Assembly (NCBI RefSeq): GCF_000818395.1
Contig: NZ_JWJG01000028.1
Coordinates: 1,076,565-1,140,564 of the forward strand
DNA from: Noviherbaspirillum autotrophicum
Lineage (GTDB): Bacteria; Pseudomonadota; Gammaproteobacteria; Burkholderiales; Burkholderiaceae_D
Direction: 5' to 3'
Length of the DNA stretch: 64,000 nt
The translations under genes and the position numbers were made by a program. Each line of letters opens with the position of its first letter. Positions within the stretch are counted from its first letter, which is position 1. Positions 25,649 to 35,190 of this stretch are shown in pieces. The notes under the pieces are model-generated. The model did no database searches. It was not told the DNA's origin and saw only the letters and a program-made list of their open reading frames with translations.

Positions 25649-26248
25649 TCAATCCATGCCGGCTCGCCAGACGAGCAGTCGATTGTTGGCCGGCATGGCA
25701 TGGTCGGCCAGCAGGGTTAGTCCCTGCCTTGCCGCAAGGGCGTTCACCGCGTCGAAGTCGCGTATTCCCATGTGCGGCGCCTGGGCCTTTAATGCCGCGT
25801 CGAATTGCGCATTGCTGATGCTGGTGAACCGGCCGCCCTCATTGAACGGACCATAGATGCAGACAAGGCCGCCAGGACGCAGCACACGCCCGATTCCCAC
25901 AAACATCGCCTCTACTTCCTGCCACGCCATGATGTGGCAGGTGTTGGCGGAAAACACTGCGTCATACGGCCCCTGCGGCCAGTCGGTGGATGCAACATCG
26001 AGCGCAAGCGGCGGCAGAACGTTGGGCAGGCGCGCCTCCTGCTGCCATGCAATGATGCTTGCATGATTGCATGGCAAATCACTGGTTTGCCATTGCAGGC
26101 GCGGCAGGTGCGCGCCAAAGTACACGGCGTGCTGCCCGGTGCCGCTGCCGATTTCGAGCACTTGCCGGCAGTCGGCCAGAACGTCGCGCAGCACGGCCAG
26201 GATCGGCTCGCGGTTGCGTTCGCAGGCGGCTGAAAATTGTTTGCTCAT
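25649..26248 (-). CDS. DUF938 family SAM-dependent methyltransferase
   Basis: 199 residues. N-terminal FSAACERNREPILAVL is the DUF938 mark; SAM motif VLEIGSGTGQHAVYFGAHLP. Further motifs are YDAVFSANTCHIMAW and VLRPGGLVCIYGPFNEGG. Full family length. The substrate is unknown. It ends about 70 bases from the glycosyltransferase start and is 39 bases downstream of the Mut7-C gene on the same strand. Confidence 0.88.
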   Translation of the reverse strand: MSKQFSAACERNREPILAVLRDVLADCRQVLEIGSGTGQHAVYFGAHLPRLQWQTSDLPCNHASIIAWQQEARLPNVLPPLALDVASTDWPQGPYDAVFSANTCHIMAWQEVEAMFVGIGRVLRPGGLVCIYGPFNEGGRFTSISNAQFDAALKAQAPHMGIRDFDAVNALAARQGLTLLADHAMPANNRLLVWRAGMD

Positions 26249-26287
26249 CGGGTGCGCAAAAAGCTTTCCTTATTCCGAAGCGCTGCA

Positions 26288-27052
26288 CTATCCGCCGGCG
26301 CTGATGCCGGCCGCTCCCAGCATCTGTGCCACGCGACGGCGCATGCGCTCCACATGCGAACCTTCCCAGTACACCTGCGCGCAATCCTCGCACTCGTAGA
26401 AACGTTCGTAGAACTGGCGGCTGTGGTGCGGCACGCGGTGCTCGACAGCGGTTTTTTCCACGGTGCGCAAGACACCGTTGCAGTTCAGGCAGCGGCTGAA
26501 GGCGCGCACCAGGGGCGCGAGGTCGAAGCGGCCGATCACTTCCGCGATCTGGGCATCGCACGATATGGCGTGCAGGTAACAGCCGTAGACAATATCCTTG
26601 CGTATCAACAGGTCGCGGTCGCGCGTGAGCACGATGCGGTTTTCTTCGGCAGAAATGCGCGCCACGGCTGCGTCGCTGTAATCATTGCGGTACAGCACAT
26701 CAAAACCGAGCATGCGCAAATTCTTCGCCAGCTGGCCGAGGTGGGCATCGGCGATGAAGCGCTCCGGCGGCAGCGGCCGCAGCCGGGGCAGCGTCGCCGC
26801 GTCGATGCCGGTAAAGCACGGATAGACGCTGACCGACTCGCGGTCGTGCAGGCGGTGCGAAAAATCGACCGGTGCACCGTCGACCAGGATCAGGTCGACT
26901 TCGGTGTGCGGCACGCCGAGCGCTTCGATCATGTGCTTGACGGAAGCATCGCGCGAACAGGTGTGTGCCACGCGGCGCTGCCGCTGCGCTGGCGGCAGGA
27001 AGTTGTTCAGCTCTGCATAAAAACGGAAATAGGCAGTGACCACGTCATCCAT
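26288..27052 (-). CDS. Mut7-C RNase-domain protein with N-terminal ubiquitin-like domain
   Basis: 254 residues. N-terminal beta-grasp (ubiquitin/MoaD-like) domain, about residues 1-85 (YFRFYAELNNFLP...VDGAPVDFSHRLHDRESVSVYP). The Mut7-C PIN-like nuclease domain follows (FIADAHLGQLAKNLRMLGFDVLY, RIVLTRDRDLL). A C-terminal zinc ribbon has Cys pairs in CLNCNG and CEDCAQVYWEGSH. ATG at 27052 overlaps the phasin stop in ATGGATGA, so translation is coupled to phasin. The link to polyhydroxyalkanoate granules is unexplained. Confidence 0.87.
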   Translation of the reverse strand: MDDVVTAYFRFYAELNNFLPPAQRQRRVAHTCSRDASVKHMIEALGVPHTEVDLILVDGAPVDFSHRLHDRESVSVYPCFTGIDAATLPRLRPLPPERFIADAHLGQLAKNLRMLGFDVLYRNDYSDAAVARISAEENRIVLTRDRDLLIRKDIVYGCYLHAISCDAQIAEVIGRFDLAPLVRAFSRCLNCNGVLRTVEKTAVEHRVPHHSRQFYERFYECEDCAQVYWEGSHVERMRRRVAQMLGAAGISAGG

Positions 27053-27548
27053 GCCCTGCGCGCGCGGCATGGGGCGCACTCGCCTGCACCGCCGCCGGCT
27101 GCGCTGCGCCATCCGCCATGCCGGCCAGGGGTTTCACCAGCGCTGTCATCAATGCGGTGCCGGACGGCGCCGCGCAGTCGAGATCGGCCAGCAAATCAAG
27201 CAGGCGGCGATTGGTGTCTGCCATACACATGCCCATTTCCCTGATGACTTCCTCTTGCATGGTGGAGGTGATATTCGCCAGGTAATAGCCGTAATCAAAC
27301 ACCCTTTCCGTATTTGGCCTGGCCTGGGCAGCAGCCAGCAGGAAGAATTGCCGTGCATTTTCCGCCGCAGCGAGTTGTCGGGCTACCAGATTCGACTGTT
27401 CGAACGTGGCGCGCGCAAGATTGAGATGCAAGTCGCTCAACCGTTCGATGCTGTCCACAGTTTTGTCCGCCAGCATGGCGGTGACCGTCCATTGCGAATC
27501 CAGTTGCGCCATCGCCGCTTGCGAGACACGGTCCCGGACTGAATGCAT
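27045..27548 (-). CDS. Phasin family protein
   Basis: 167 residues, strongly helical and Ala/Leu-rich, with the phasin pattern of amphipathic helices (VDSIERLSDLHLNLARATFEQSNLVARQLAAAENARQFF) and an Ala/Pro-rich tail. Phasins coat polyhydroxyalkanoate granules. ATG at 27548 has AAGGAGA upstream. No PHA synthase gene is in the window. It overlaps the Mut7-C gene by eight bases. Confidence 0.85.
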   Translation of the reverse strand: MHSVRDRVSQAAMAQLDSQWTVTAMLADKTVDSIERLSDLHLNLARATFEQSNLVARQLAAAENARQFFLLAAAQARPNTERVFDYGYYLANITSTMQEEVIREMGMCMADTNRRLLDLLADLDCAAPSGTALMTALVKPLAGMADGAAQPAAVQASAPHAARAGHG

Positions 27549-27812
27549 GCTGTCTCCTTATCGCTTCACTGTTCCGCCATTCCGGCGCTCCGATGCTGCA
27601 ATGCCACGGGCCGCAGCGGAACTCGTTTCATCGATTCCATTTATTCTAAGTAAAGGTCTCCTGAAATCAAGGTCAAGCCGGTATCTCGTTTGATCTTGCT
27701 TACCCATTTGACGCCCGTCAAATTTCCCCGCATGCCTCCTTGTTTGGGTTGAAAAGGCTAGTCTAAGAAATTGTTCGGAGTTTGATTCAGGGTCGCGTCG
27801 CCGGAGATTGCC

Positions 27813-28652
27813 ATGCCCTACAAGACCGTGCTCGTGCATGTGGATGAGTCTCGCCACGCGAGCGAGCGCATCAAGATCGCCGCCGCCATTGCGATGGCGG
27901 AAAACGCGCACCTGATCGGCACGGCCATGACCGGCGCATCGCGCTACCTGGCGCAGGCGCGCATGCTGGCCGAACTCGACCCGAACGTGAAGGCGCAGCT
28001 CGATTTCCTGCATGCACGCGCCATGCGCGGCCTTGACGATTTCGACGCCACCGCCCAAAAGCTGGGCCTGACTTCCTTCGAAAAGCGCCTGGTGGATGAC
28101 GAAGCTGGCGGCGGCATTTGTTTGCAGGCACGTTATGCCGACCTGGTGGTGATCGGGCAAAACGATCCGAACGAATTGTCGCCAGTCGTGATGCCGGATT
28201 TCCCCGAATACGTGGTGCTCTATTCCGGACGGCCGGTACTGCTGGTGCCGTATTCCGGGCATTTCGAAGGCATCGGCAAGCATGTGCTGGTCGCCTGGGA
28301 TGCCAGCATGCCAGCAACGCGCGCGGTGACCAGCGCCATCCCGCTGCTGCGGCGCGCCCAGACCGTGCAAGTCGTGGTCTTCAACCCGTATGCGCGGCCA
28401 CAGGCTCACGGCAGCGTGCCCGGATCGGACATCGCGCTGTACCTGGCGCGGCATGATGTCAAGGTGGAAGTCTTGCAGCGCCAGGCCGAGCATGAAATCG
28501 GCGTGGCGCTGCAGGCGCTGGTGTCCGAATTGCAGGCAGACTTGCTGGTGATGGGCGGGTACGGCCACGCGCGCTTTCGCGAAATACTGCTGGGCGGCGT
28601 CACCAGCACGGTGCTGGATTCGATGCGGGTGCCGGTACTGATGGCCCATTAA
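27813..28652 (+). CDS. Universal stress protein (UspA family), two-domain type
   Basis: 279 residues, room for two Usp folds. Domain 1 starts MPYKTVLVHVDESRHASERI. Domain 2 has the ATP-binding signature GGYGHARFREILLGGVTSTVL near the C-terminus. Acts in the cytoplasm in stress survival. A 13-base unit, CATTAAGCACTCA, is tandemly duplicated at its 3' end and contains the stop codon. Confidence 0.88.
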   Translation: MPYKTVLVHVDESRHASERIKIAAAIAMAENAHLIGTAMTGASRYLAQARMLAELDPNVKAQLDFLHARAMRGLDDFDATAQKLGLTSFEKRLVDDEAGGGICLQARYADLVVIGQNDPNELSPVVMPDFPEYVVLYSGRPVLLVPYSGHFEGIGKHVLVAWDASMPATRAVTSAIPLLRRAQTVQVVVFNPYARPQAHGSVPGSDIALYLARHDVKVEVLQRQAEHEIGVALQALVSELQADLLVMGGYGHARFREILLGGVTSTVLDSMRVPVLMAH

Positions 28653-28672
28653 GCACTCACATTAAGCACTCA
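28647..28672. repeat. Two tandem copies of a 13-base unit at the uspA-like stop
   Basis: CATTAAGCACTCA occurs twice head to tail, followed by a partial copy (CATTAATG). The first copy contains the TAA stop. It looks like a small slippage duplication. Confidence 0.6.
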
Positions 28673-28691
28673 CATTAATGCGTTCATTGAC

Positions 28692-28725
28692 ATTCCTGCC
28701 GCGCTAGAAACCGCGCAGCAGGAAT
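28692..28725. terminator. Bidirectional hairpin between convergent genes
   Basis: ATTCCTGC and GCAGGAAT form a perfect 8-base outer stem, with an inner GCG/CGC pairing. Located between the UspA (plus) and hemerythrin (minus) genes, where a shared terminator is expected. No strong T-run on either side. Confidence 0.5.
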
Positions 28726-28738
28726 CGTTCGCCGCCGC

Positions 28739-29260
28739 TTAGGCGCCAGGACGTGACGTGCCGCGTTGTGCGCTTTCGCTGGCGCGGGATGCCACCATGT
28801 TCGATTCGAATGCCTGCATCTGCAATCCGATGGCTTGCAAGTCGAGGTTGGCTTGCCGTATCGCCGGGAATAGTTGCTGCTCCTCCACCTGGACATGCTG
28901 CAGCACTTCATCGCGCAATTGCTGGAATATGCGGTCGCACTGCGGATCGCTGTCATCCATGCCCTTGAGTTGCTGGATCAGCTGGTCGGCCTGCTCATGC
29001 TCGTTCTTGCACTGCTCGACGAGCGCGGTATTGGCCTGCGATACGGCGGGATAAAACGCGGCCTCTTCCAGCGCGGTATGCATTTCCAGCAATTCCAGGA
29101 TGCGCCGGCCGGCTTCCTGCTTGACTTTCCGGTCCTGGGTATTGCAGTACCGATCGAACAGTTGCTTTACAAACTCGTGGTCTTTTTCCAGTGCCTGCAT
29201 GGGCTGGTCCACAGGAAATGCGCCTTCGCCTCGTGTGCCAATAGGATCATCCGTCATCAT
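28739..29260 (-). CDS. Hemerythrin HHE-domain protein
   Basis: 173 residues. Four-helix metal-binding pattern: MQALEKDHEFVKQLFDRY, LLEMHTALEEAAFYPAV, KNEHEQADQLI and VLQHVQVEEQQLFPAI, giving the His/Glu ligands of a di-iron site. Likely cytoplasmic oxygen, nitric oxide or iron sensing/binding. The start at 29260 has GGAG six bases upstream; the ATG at 29272 overlaps that ribosome binding site and is less likely. Confidence 0.87.
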   Translation of the reverse strand: MMTDDPIGTRGEGAFPVDQPMQALEKDHEFVKQLFDRYCNTQDRKVKQEAGRRILELLEMHTALEEAAFYPAVSQANTALVEQCKNEHEQADQLIQQLKGMDDSDPQCDRIFQQLRDEVLQHVQVEEQQLFPAIRQANLDLQAIGLQMQAFESNMVASRASESAQRGTSRPGA

Positions 29261-29402
29261 TCGTTTCTCCATCCGTCGTCAAGCGACTCAAGTTGAACAA
29301 TCGACGTCCCGCCGCACGTGCAAGCGGGCGTCCGGTCTCGCCTCAGTTGGATGCAAATCTCTCTACGGAATTCCGCCCGTGCTCAGAAAGTCGTGCAGGC
29401 AT

Positions 29403-29435
29403 AAAAAAACCGGACACCTGTCACAAGGTGCCCGG
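29403..29435 (-). terminator. Rho-independent terminator of the chemoreceptor gene
   Basis: On the minus strand a 10-base stem (CCGGGCACCT with AGGTGTCCGG, one mismatch) around a 6-base loop is followed by seven T residues. It lies 36 bases after the chemoreceptor stop. Confidence 0.88.
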
Positions 29436-29471
29436 CTGGCTGTCGTACCGGAGTTGCTTAGTACGAAGAAA

Positions 29472-31169
29472 TTAAAACTCGGTCCAGTCTTCGTCGTTGC
29501 CACGCTGCGCATTGACGATGCGCTTCGGGCTTGGCGATAACGATGCCGAGCGCGTCTTGGCAAGCGGAATTACATGCGCGGAAGGCGCGGGCGCGACCTT
29601 GGCGGCTGCCGGCGCGGACTGCGGCACGTCGTTAAGCTTAAATACGCTCACCACATGCGACAGGTTGACCGCCTGCTCCTGCAGCGAGGCGGCGGCGGCG
29701 GCCGCTTCTTCCACCAGCGCGGCATTCTGCTGGGTGACTTCGTCCATCTGCGCGATGGCCTGATTGACTTGCTCGATGCCGTCGGTCTGTTCCTTGCTGG
29801 CGACCGAGATCTCGCCCATGATGTCGGTCACACGCCGGACGCTGTCGACGATTTCCTGCATCGTGGCGCCAGCCTGGTCGACCAGCTTGGCGCCGGTATC
29901 GACCTTTTCCACCGAATCATCGATCAGCGACTTGATTTCCTTGGCAGCCGCGGCCGAGCGCTGCGCCAGTTGCCGCACTTCGGTGGCCACCACCGCAAAA
30001 CCCTTGCCCTGCTCGCCGGCGCGCGCAGCCTCGACTGCCGCATTCAGCGCGAGGATATTGGTCTGGAAAGCGATGCTGTCGATGACGCCGATGATGTCGA
30101 CGATCTTCTTGGCCGACTCGTTGATCGAGCCCATGGTATCGACCACCTGCGACACCACGGCGCCGCCCTTGGTCGCCACTTCCGAGGCCGACATCGCGAG
30201 CCGGTTGGCCTGGATGGCGCTGTCGGCGTTCTGCTTCACGGTGGACGTGAGCTCTTCCATCGACGAGGCGGTTTCTTCCAGCGAACTGGCCTGCGTTTCG
30301 GTGCGGGCAGACAAGTCCATGTTGCCGGACGCAATCTGGCTTGATGCGGTAGCGATGGTTTCGGTACCGCCGCGCACTTCGCTGACGATGCGCACCAGCG
30401 CTTCATTCATTTCCTTCAGTGCCTGCAGCAGCTGGCCGGTTTCATCGCCGCTGGTGACCTCGATTCTGTTGGTCAGGTCGCCTGCCGCCACGCTCCTGGC
30501 CACCTTGACCGCGTCGGCCATTGGCTTGGCGATTGCGCGCACCAGCCAGATACAGATCGCGGCGCCGAGCAATACCGAGAACAGCATGCCGCTGGCGCAC
30601 GAGTTGCGCACCCAGCGATAGCGCGTCTCGTTGTCCTCGAATTCCTTCTTGCCCATGTCGAGCTGGTATTGCACCAGGTTATTGGCGGCATCGCCAATCG
30701 CCACGGCCAGCGGATTCATCTTGTCGCGCATGATGCTGCCGGCCTTGGCGGTATCGGCTGCGCGCAGGGCGGCGACGGCCGGCTTCAATCCTTCCTCGAC
30801 AAAGCTCTTGCGGGCGGTAATGAATTTGTCCGCCAGCTCCTTCTCCTTCGGTGAGAGCGGCGACGCCATGTAGGCGTTCCAGAGCTGGCTGATCTGCCCG
30901 ATGCGCTGATCGACGGCATCCATTTCCTTGCCCACGGTCGACGGGTCGGCCGTCAGCGCCTGGGCCACGGCCAGTTCATTGGACTTGATCAGCCGAATGA
31001 TCTGGTCGAGCTGCCCAGTCGGCACCAGCCGCTCCTGGTAGCTTGCCTTGAGTGATTCATTGGACATGTAAAGACTGGACAATCCGATGATCGCACCAGA
31101 AACACACATCAGCGACAGGAAACCGACGACAAAGATCAGCCGGGCCCTAATGGTGAGATTCTTAAACAC
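29472..31169 (-). CDS. Methyl-accepting chemotaxis protein with CheR-docking-like tail
   Basis: 565 residues. TM1 about 10-32, periplasmic four-helix-bundle ligand domain about 33-190, TM2 about 193-215, HAMP, then the signalling hairpin with the conserved tip [37 protein letters not shown]. The protein ends EDWTEF. The xWxxF pattern resembles the C-terminal pentapeptide that recruits CheR/CheB in major receptors. The start is GTG at 31169 with GGGGGAG five bases upstream. No che genes are nearby. Confidence 0.92.
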   Translation of the reverse strand: MFKNLTIRARLIFVVGFLSLMCVSGAIIGLSSLYMSNESLKASYQERLVPTGQLDQIIRLIKSNELAVAQALTADPSTVGKEMDAVDQRIGQISQLWNAYMASPLSPKEKELADKFITARKSFVEEGLKPAVAALRAADTAKAGSIMRDKMNPLAVAIGDAANNLVQYQLDMGKKEFEDNETRYRWVRNSCASGMLFSVLLGAAICIWLVRAIAKPMADAVKVARSVAAGDLTNRIEVTSGDETGQLLQALKEMNEALVRIVSEVRGGTETIATASSQIASGNMDLSARTETQASSLEETASSMEELTSTVKQNADSAIQANRLAMSASEVATKGGAVVSQVVDTMGSINESAKKIVDIIGVIDSIAFQTNILALNAAVEAARAGEQGKGFAVVATEVRQLAQRSAAAAKEIKSLIDDSVEKVDTGAKLVDQAGATMQEIVDSVRRVTDIMGEISVASKEQTDGIEQVNQAIAQMDEVTQQNAALVEEAAAAAASLQEQAVNLSHVVSVFKLNDVPQSAPAAAKVAPAPSAHVIPLAKTRSASLSPSPKRIVNAQRGNDEDWTEF

Positions 31170-31464
31170 GCGTACTCCCCCTATTTCTGCTTATCTTGTT
31201 TGCGCATGCAGCCTGCGGCGCAAATGTTGACTGAAATCAACAAGTTGTACGCAGAATATGTGCCACGAAAATGAAAAACGTTGATTGTCGTCAATATTAT
31301 CATTGCGTTCAATGCTAGGAGGCAACTTTACAACGTGCCGTACCCTTCACGCCACTGCACAATAACAACATGAGACGCCTATTCCGATACCCGAGAATGA
31401 CAAATTCAAAACACCCGGCCATTACCAGAGCCGTCCCACGGCGGCGTGTTTCCTGCTCCGGTAA

Positions 31465-31839
31465 TTAATTGCAAGGCGCCAGTTCCACCTCCGGTGCCGC
31501 CTCCACCGGCCCGATGATGGCGGCCATGGCATGGCAAGCACCATCCCAGCACAGCTCGTAATCGGCAACGTACGGGGAACGCGCCAGCCGCAGGCGCGGC
31601 AGCGGCGGCAGTGCCGGCACGTAATGCCAGACGCCGTCCTTCAGCTGCGCGCCCTGCGGTGGTTCCATGCCGGCGCCGGAGCCGCGGATGCGCGCTTCCA
31701 CCAGCTGCAGCCGGTCGCCGGCAATGCGGTAATCCTCTTCCCAGCGGATCTTTTCGATGGAATGGGTCCAGGCCAGCGTAAACGTTTGCAGCGGCAGCGC
31801 CACCGACAGCACGGCGGCCGCAACACACAAGGCGCTCAC
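31465..31839 (-). CDS. DUF1850 protein of a TAXI-TRAP operon
   Basis: 124 residues. N-terminal hydrophobic segment, then the DUF1850 pattern FTLAWTHSIEKIRWEEDYRI...VEARIRGSGAGMEPPQGA...GVWHYVPALPPLPRLRLARS and two cysteines in YELCWDGACHAM. GTG start at 31839, sharing GTGA with the permease stop (4-base overlap). DUF1850 genes usually accompany TAXI-type TRAP permeases; the role is unknown. No terminator is visible behind it. Confidence 0.85.
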   Translation of the reverse strand: MSALCVAAAVLSVALPLQTFTLAWTHSIEKIRWEEDYRIAGDRLQLVEARIRGSGAGMEPPQGAQLKDGVWHYVPALPPLPRLRLARSPYVADYELCWDGACHAMAAIIGPVEAAPEVELAPCN

Positions 31840-33938
31840 GCGACGGCCAGCTTGCGGCGCTGCATGATCTGCCAGGCCAGGAACACGGCAGCCAGCGCAA
31901 AACCGAGCTGGTCGGTCAACGGTACCGCCGCCACCAGCAGCGCCGCTGCCACGACGGCAATCAGCCGCTCCAGCAATTTCAGCGGCGCCCAGAGATAACC
32001 GACCGATGCTGCGCCCCACAACCCGATCGCCAACAATGCCTTGCACACCACGTAAACCACCGCCGCCACCGTCAGCTCGCCTTGCAGCATCAGCGCCGGA
32101 TCGTAGACCGCCATATACGGGATCACGAAGCCGGCGATAGCAATCTGCGTAGCCTTGAACCCGATCTTCATCGGCGAATCCTTCGCAATCGACGCCGCGG
32201 CAAAGGCGGCCAGCGCCACCGGCGGGGTCAGGTCAGCCATAATGCCGAAATAGAACACGAACATGTGCGACACGATCAGCGGCACGCCCAGCTTGAGCAG
32301 CGCTGGCGCGGCGATCGAACTGGTGATGATGTAGTTCGGGATGGTCGGGATACCCATGCCAAGGATCAGGCACACGATCATCGTCAGCAACAGCGACAGG
32401 AACAGGCTGTTGGCGCCCACCTCGAGGATGAAGCCGGCAAAGCTGGAGGCGGCCCCAGTGAGCGTGAGCACACCGATGATGACGCCGACGATGGCGCAGG
32501 CCAGACCGACCGCCAGCGCCTGCTTGGCGCCGTCGACCAGGCTCGACTTCATCGTGTGCAGCGTCTTCCGCCCGCCCTTCACCCACAGGCAGGCCACGGC
32601 CAGCACCGCGATGATCGCCAGCACCGGATAAATGCCCAGCTTGACGAAGGTGGCGGCGCCCAGCCCCAGGGCGATCCAGAACACGTAGCGAAATGCCATA
32701 CCGGACAGTTGCGCGGCGATGGCGGCGCCGAGAATCAGGATCGCGGTCAGCGCGAGGCCCGTCATGCCGGCGAACATCGGCGTGAAGCCGTGAAACAGCA
32801 TGGCCACCAGTGCCGCCAGCGGCAGGACCAGGTACCAGTTCTTCTTCAGCGCAGCGACCGGGCTGGGACACTGCTCCTTCGGCAAGCCGGTCAATCCGGC
32901 GCGCCCCGCTTCCAGATGTACCATCCAGAACGCGGTTACGTAGTACAGGATGGCGGGAATGGCCGCCGCCTTGACGATGTCGACATAGGGCACGTTGAGC
33001 GTTTCGGCCATGATGAAGGCCACCGCGCCCATTACCGGCGGCATGATCTGGCCGCCCATCGACGAGGTCGCTTCCACCGCGCCGGCGAAGACCGAGGTGT
33101 AGCCGAAGCGCTTCATCAGGGGGATGGTGAACTGGCCGACGGTCAGCACGTTGGCCACGCCGGAGCCGGAAATGGTGCCCATGAAGCCGGAAGAAATCAC
33201 CGCCACCTTGGCCGGGCCGCCCTTGGCATGGCCGACCAGGCCGAGCGCGATTGCGTTGAACAGGTTGATCATGCCGGCGTGCTCCAGGAAGGCGCCGAAC
33301 AAGATGAAGAGGAAGATATAGGTTGCCGACACCATGGTCGGGATGCCGTAGATGCCCTCGGTGCCGGTGAACAGCTGGCCGATGACCTGGTCGTAGCCGA
33401 AGCCGCGGTGTGCGATCGCGTCCGGCAGGTATTGTCCGAACAGCCCGTACAGCAGGAAGGCGCCGCATACCAGCGGCAGCGCCAGCCCGAGGATGCGCCG
33501 CACCGCCTCGAACACCAGCGCCACCACGATCGTCCCCACCACCAGGTCAGCCGTGCTGGGGTCGCCAGCGCGCTGGATCAGGTCGGCTTCGAAAATCCAC
33601 TGGTAGGTGCCGAGAGCAAAACCGGTCGCGGCCAGCAGCCAGTCGTACCATGGAATGTTGTTGTGCTTGCCGCGCTTGAGCGCCGGATACAGCAGGAAGC
33701 ACAGCATCAGCAAAAAGCCCACGTGCAGCGAGCGGATCACCAGGCTCGAGAGCGGGTGAAAGGCGGCGACCACGAGCTGATAGCCGGAAAAGCTCAGCGC
33801 TGATGCGGTCAGGATCTTCAGCGGCAAGCCGCTCAGATGGCGTTGCACGCCGTGCTCCTGGAATTGCTCGCCTGCGTCCGGCGCGGCATCGCCCGCAGCG
33901 CCTCGGGATGGGGCCGCGTGAAGATTCAGTTCTGACAT
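31836..33938 (-). CDS. TRAP transporter permease, fused small and large subunits (TAXI type)
   Basis: 700 residues with many membrane segments. The first third corresponds to the small (DctQ-like) part, the rest to the DctM-like part (SGFMGTISGSGVANVLTVGQFTIPLMKRFGY, AVEATSSMGGQIMPPVMGAVAFIMAE, LILGMGIPTIPNYI). ATG at 33938 has AAGGAGC upstream. Driven by a sodium or proton gradient, it works with the TAXI receptor encoded just upstream. The substrate is unknown; TAXI systems often take up glutamate or other dicarboxylic compounds. Confidence 0.92.
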   Translation of the reverse strand: MSELNLHAAPSRGAAGDAAPDAGEQFQEHGVQRHLSGLPLKILTASALSFSGYQLVVAAFHPLSSLVIRSLHVGFLLMLCFLLYPALKRGKHNNIPWYDWLLAATGFALGTYQWIFEADLIQRAGDPSTADLVVGTIVVALVFEAVRRILGLALPLVCGAFLLYGLFGQYLPDAIAHRGFGYDQVIGQLFTGTEGIYGIPTMVSATYIFLFILFGAFLEHAGMINLFNAIALGLVGHAKGGPAKVAVISSGFMGTISGSGVANVLTVGQFTIPLMKRFGYTSVFAGAVEATSSMGGQIMPPVMGAVAFIMAETLNVPYVDIVKAAAIPAILYYVTAFWMVHLEAGRAGLTGLPKEQCPSPVAALKKNWYLVLPLAALVAMLFHGFTPMFAGMTGLALTAILILGAAIAAQLSGMAFRYVFWIALGLGAATFVKLGIYPVLAIIAVLAVACLWVKGGRKTLHTMKSSLVDGAKQALAVGLACAIVGVIIGVLTLTGAASSFAGFILEVGANSLFLSLLLTMIVCLILGMGIPTIPNYIITSSIAAPALLKLGVPLIVSHMFVFYFGIMADLTPPVALAAFAAASIAKDSPMKIGFKATQIAIAGFVIPYMAVYDPALMLQGELTVAAVVYVVCKALLAIGLWGAASVGYLWAPLKLLERLIAVVAAALLVAAVPLTDQLGFALAAVFLAWQIMQRRKLAVA

Positions 33939-34005
33939 GAACGTGCTCCTTGATGGAATGGCGGCGCGGTTCGGCCGAAGCCGTCCGCGCTCTATCATTA
34001 TTGCG

Positions 34006-34965
34006 TTACTTGATCAGGCCGGCCTCGCGGTAGTACTTCTCGGCGCCGGGATGCAGCGGCAACGGCATGCCCTTGATCGCGTTTTCCTTCTTGATCGCCT
34101 TGGCAGCGGCATGCGCGGCCAGGAGCTGGTCGGTATTGTCGAAGACGGCCTTGGTCATCTTGTAGACGGTATCGGCCGGCACGCCCTCGTGCGTCACCAG
34201 GAAGTTCTGCACGTACGCGGTCGGCACGTCCGCCGCCTGGCCTTCATAGGTCTTGGCCGGAATCACGCCGGACTGGTAGGCCCCATCGCCCACCTTGGCC
34301 ACCACCTCGGCCGGCACCGGCACCACCACGATCTGGATCGAGGTGGCCAGATCGCGCAGCGAGGATACGCCCAGCCCGGCCGACTGCAGCGTCGCGTCGA
34401 GCTGGCGGTTCTTCATCAGCTCGACCGATTCGCCGAACGGCAGGTATTCCACCTTGGCAAAATCCTTGTAGGTCATGCCGGCCGCCTTGAAGATGGCGCG
34501 CGCATTGAGCTCGGTGCCGGACTTGGGCGCGCCGACCGAGATGCGCTTGCCCTTGAGGTCGGCCAGGGTCTTGATGCCGGAGTCGGCGGAGGCGACGATC
34601 TGGATATAGTTGGGATAGATGCCGGCCACGCCGCGCAGCTTTTTCAGCGGGGCCTTGAAGCCGGCTTCCGCGTCGCCCTTCCAGGCATCCGACAGCGAGT
34701 CGCCCAGGGAGAAGGCGAGTTCGCCGCGGCCGGCCTGCAGCAGGTTCAGGTTCTCGGCCGATGCCTTGGTCGCCTGCACCGAAGTCTTGGCGTTCGGGAT
34801 CGCCTTGGCATAGAACTGCGACAGCGCCACGCCCATCGGGTAGTAGACGCCGCTGGTGCCGCCGGTCAGGATATTGATGTACTGCTGCTGCCCAAGCGCC
34901 GGTGCCGCAGCCAGCAGCGCCACGCCAGCCGTCGCCAGCAAGCGGCGAAGGAATACAGAAACCAT
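34006..34965 (-). CDS. TAXI family TRAP transporter solute-binding protein
   Basis: 319 residues. Signal peptide about 1-25 (AAAPALG). Family features: YINILTGGTSGVYYPMGVALSQFYAKAIP, VQATKASAENLNLLQAGRGELAFSLGDSL, LKGKRISVGAPKSGTELNARAIF. The ATG at 34965 has GAGGAG six bases upstream; the ATG at 34971 is too close to it. The gene precedes the permease by 67 bases. It is the periplasmic receptor of the system. Confidence 0.92.
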   Translation of the reverse strand: MVSVFLRRLLATAGVALLAAAPALGQQQYINILTGGTSGVYYPMGVALSQFYAKAIPNAKTSVQATKASAENLNLLQAGRGELAFSLGDSLSDAWKGDAEAGFKAPLKKLRGVAGIYPNYIQIVASADSGIKTLADLKGKRISVGAPKSGTELNARAIFKAAGMTYKDFAKVEYLPFGESVELMKNRQLDATLQSAGLGVSSLRDLATSIQIVVVPVPAEVVAKVGDGAYQSGVIPAKTYEGQAADVPTAYVQNFLVTHEGVPADTVYKMTKAVFDNTDQLLAAHAAAKAIKKENAIKGMPLPLHPGAEKYYREAGLIK

Positions 34966-35001
34966 GGTCATCTCCTCTATCGAATCGTTATTGGTGACGC
35001 T

Positions 35002-35037
35002 ATTGGTCTGTCATGCACATTCGGTTACCAGACCAAT
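35002..35037. promoter_or_regulatory. Inverted repeat upstream of the TAXI-TRAP operon
   Basis: ATTGGTCTG (35002-35010) and CAGACCAAT (35029-35037) are exact complements separated by 18 bases, 37 bases upstream of the receptor start. The TGGTC/GACCA core resembles GntR-type half sites. The long spacer could also permit an RNA hairpin. The regulator is unknown. Confidence 0.4.
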
Positions 35038-35190
35038 CGTGCCTCGACCATTGTATTAGGAGTCGGCCAATCGGGTTTACGGGGAATAACAAGGAGAGAT
35101 AACTATTTGAAAAGAAATGGTTTTCCGCAATCGCAGCGCGGATGGCACGGCAGCGGCGCCCCTTGCGCGGGAGGGCGCGCCATGCCGGAA

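Noticed and set aside
32082..33803. Very long open frame on the plus strand opposite the TRAP permease
   Set aside because: Rich in Arg, Gln and His with no recognisable domain; a typical antisense shadow of a GC-rich membrane protein gene, which is itself clearly real.
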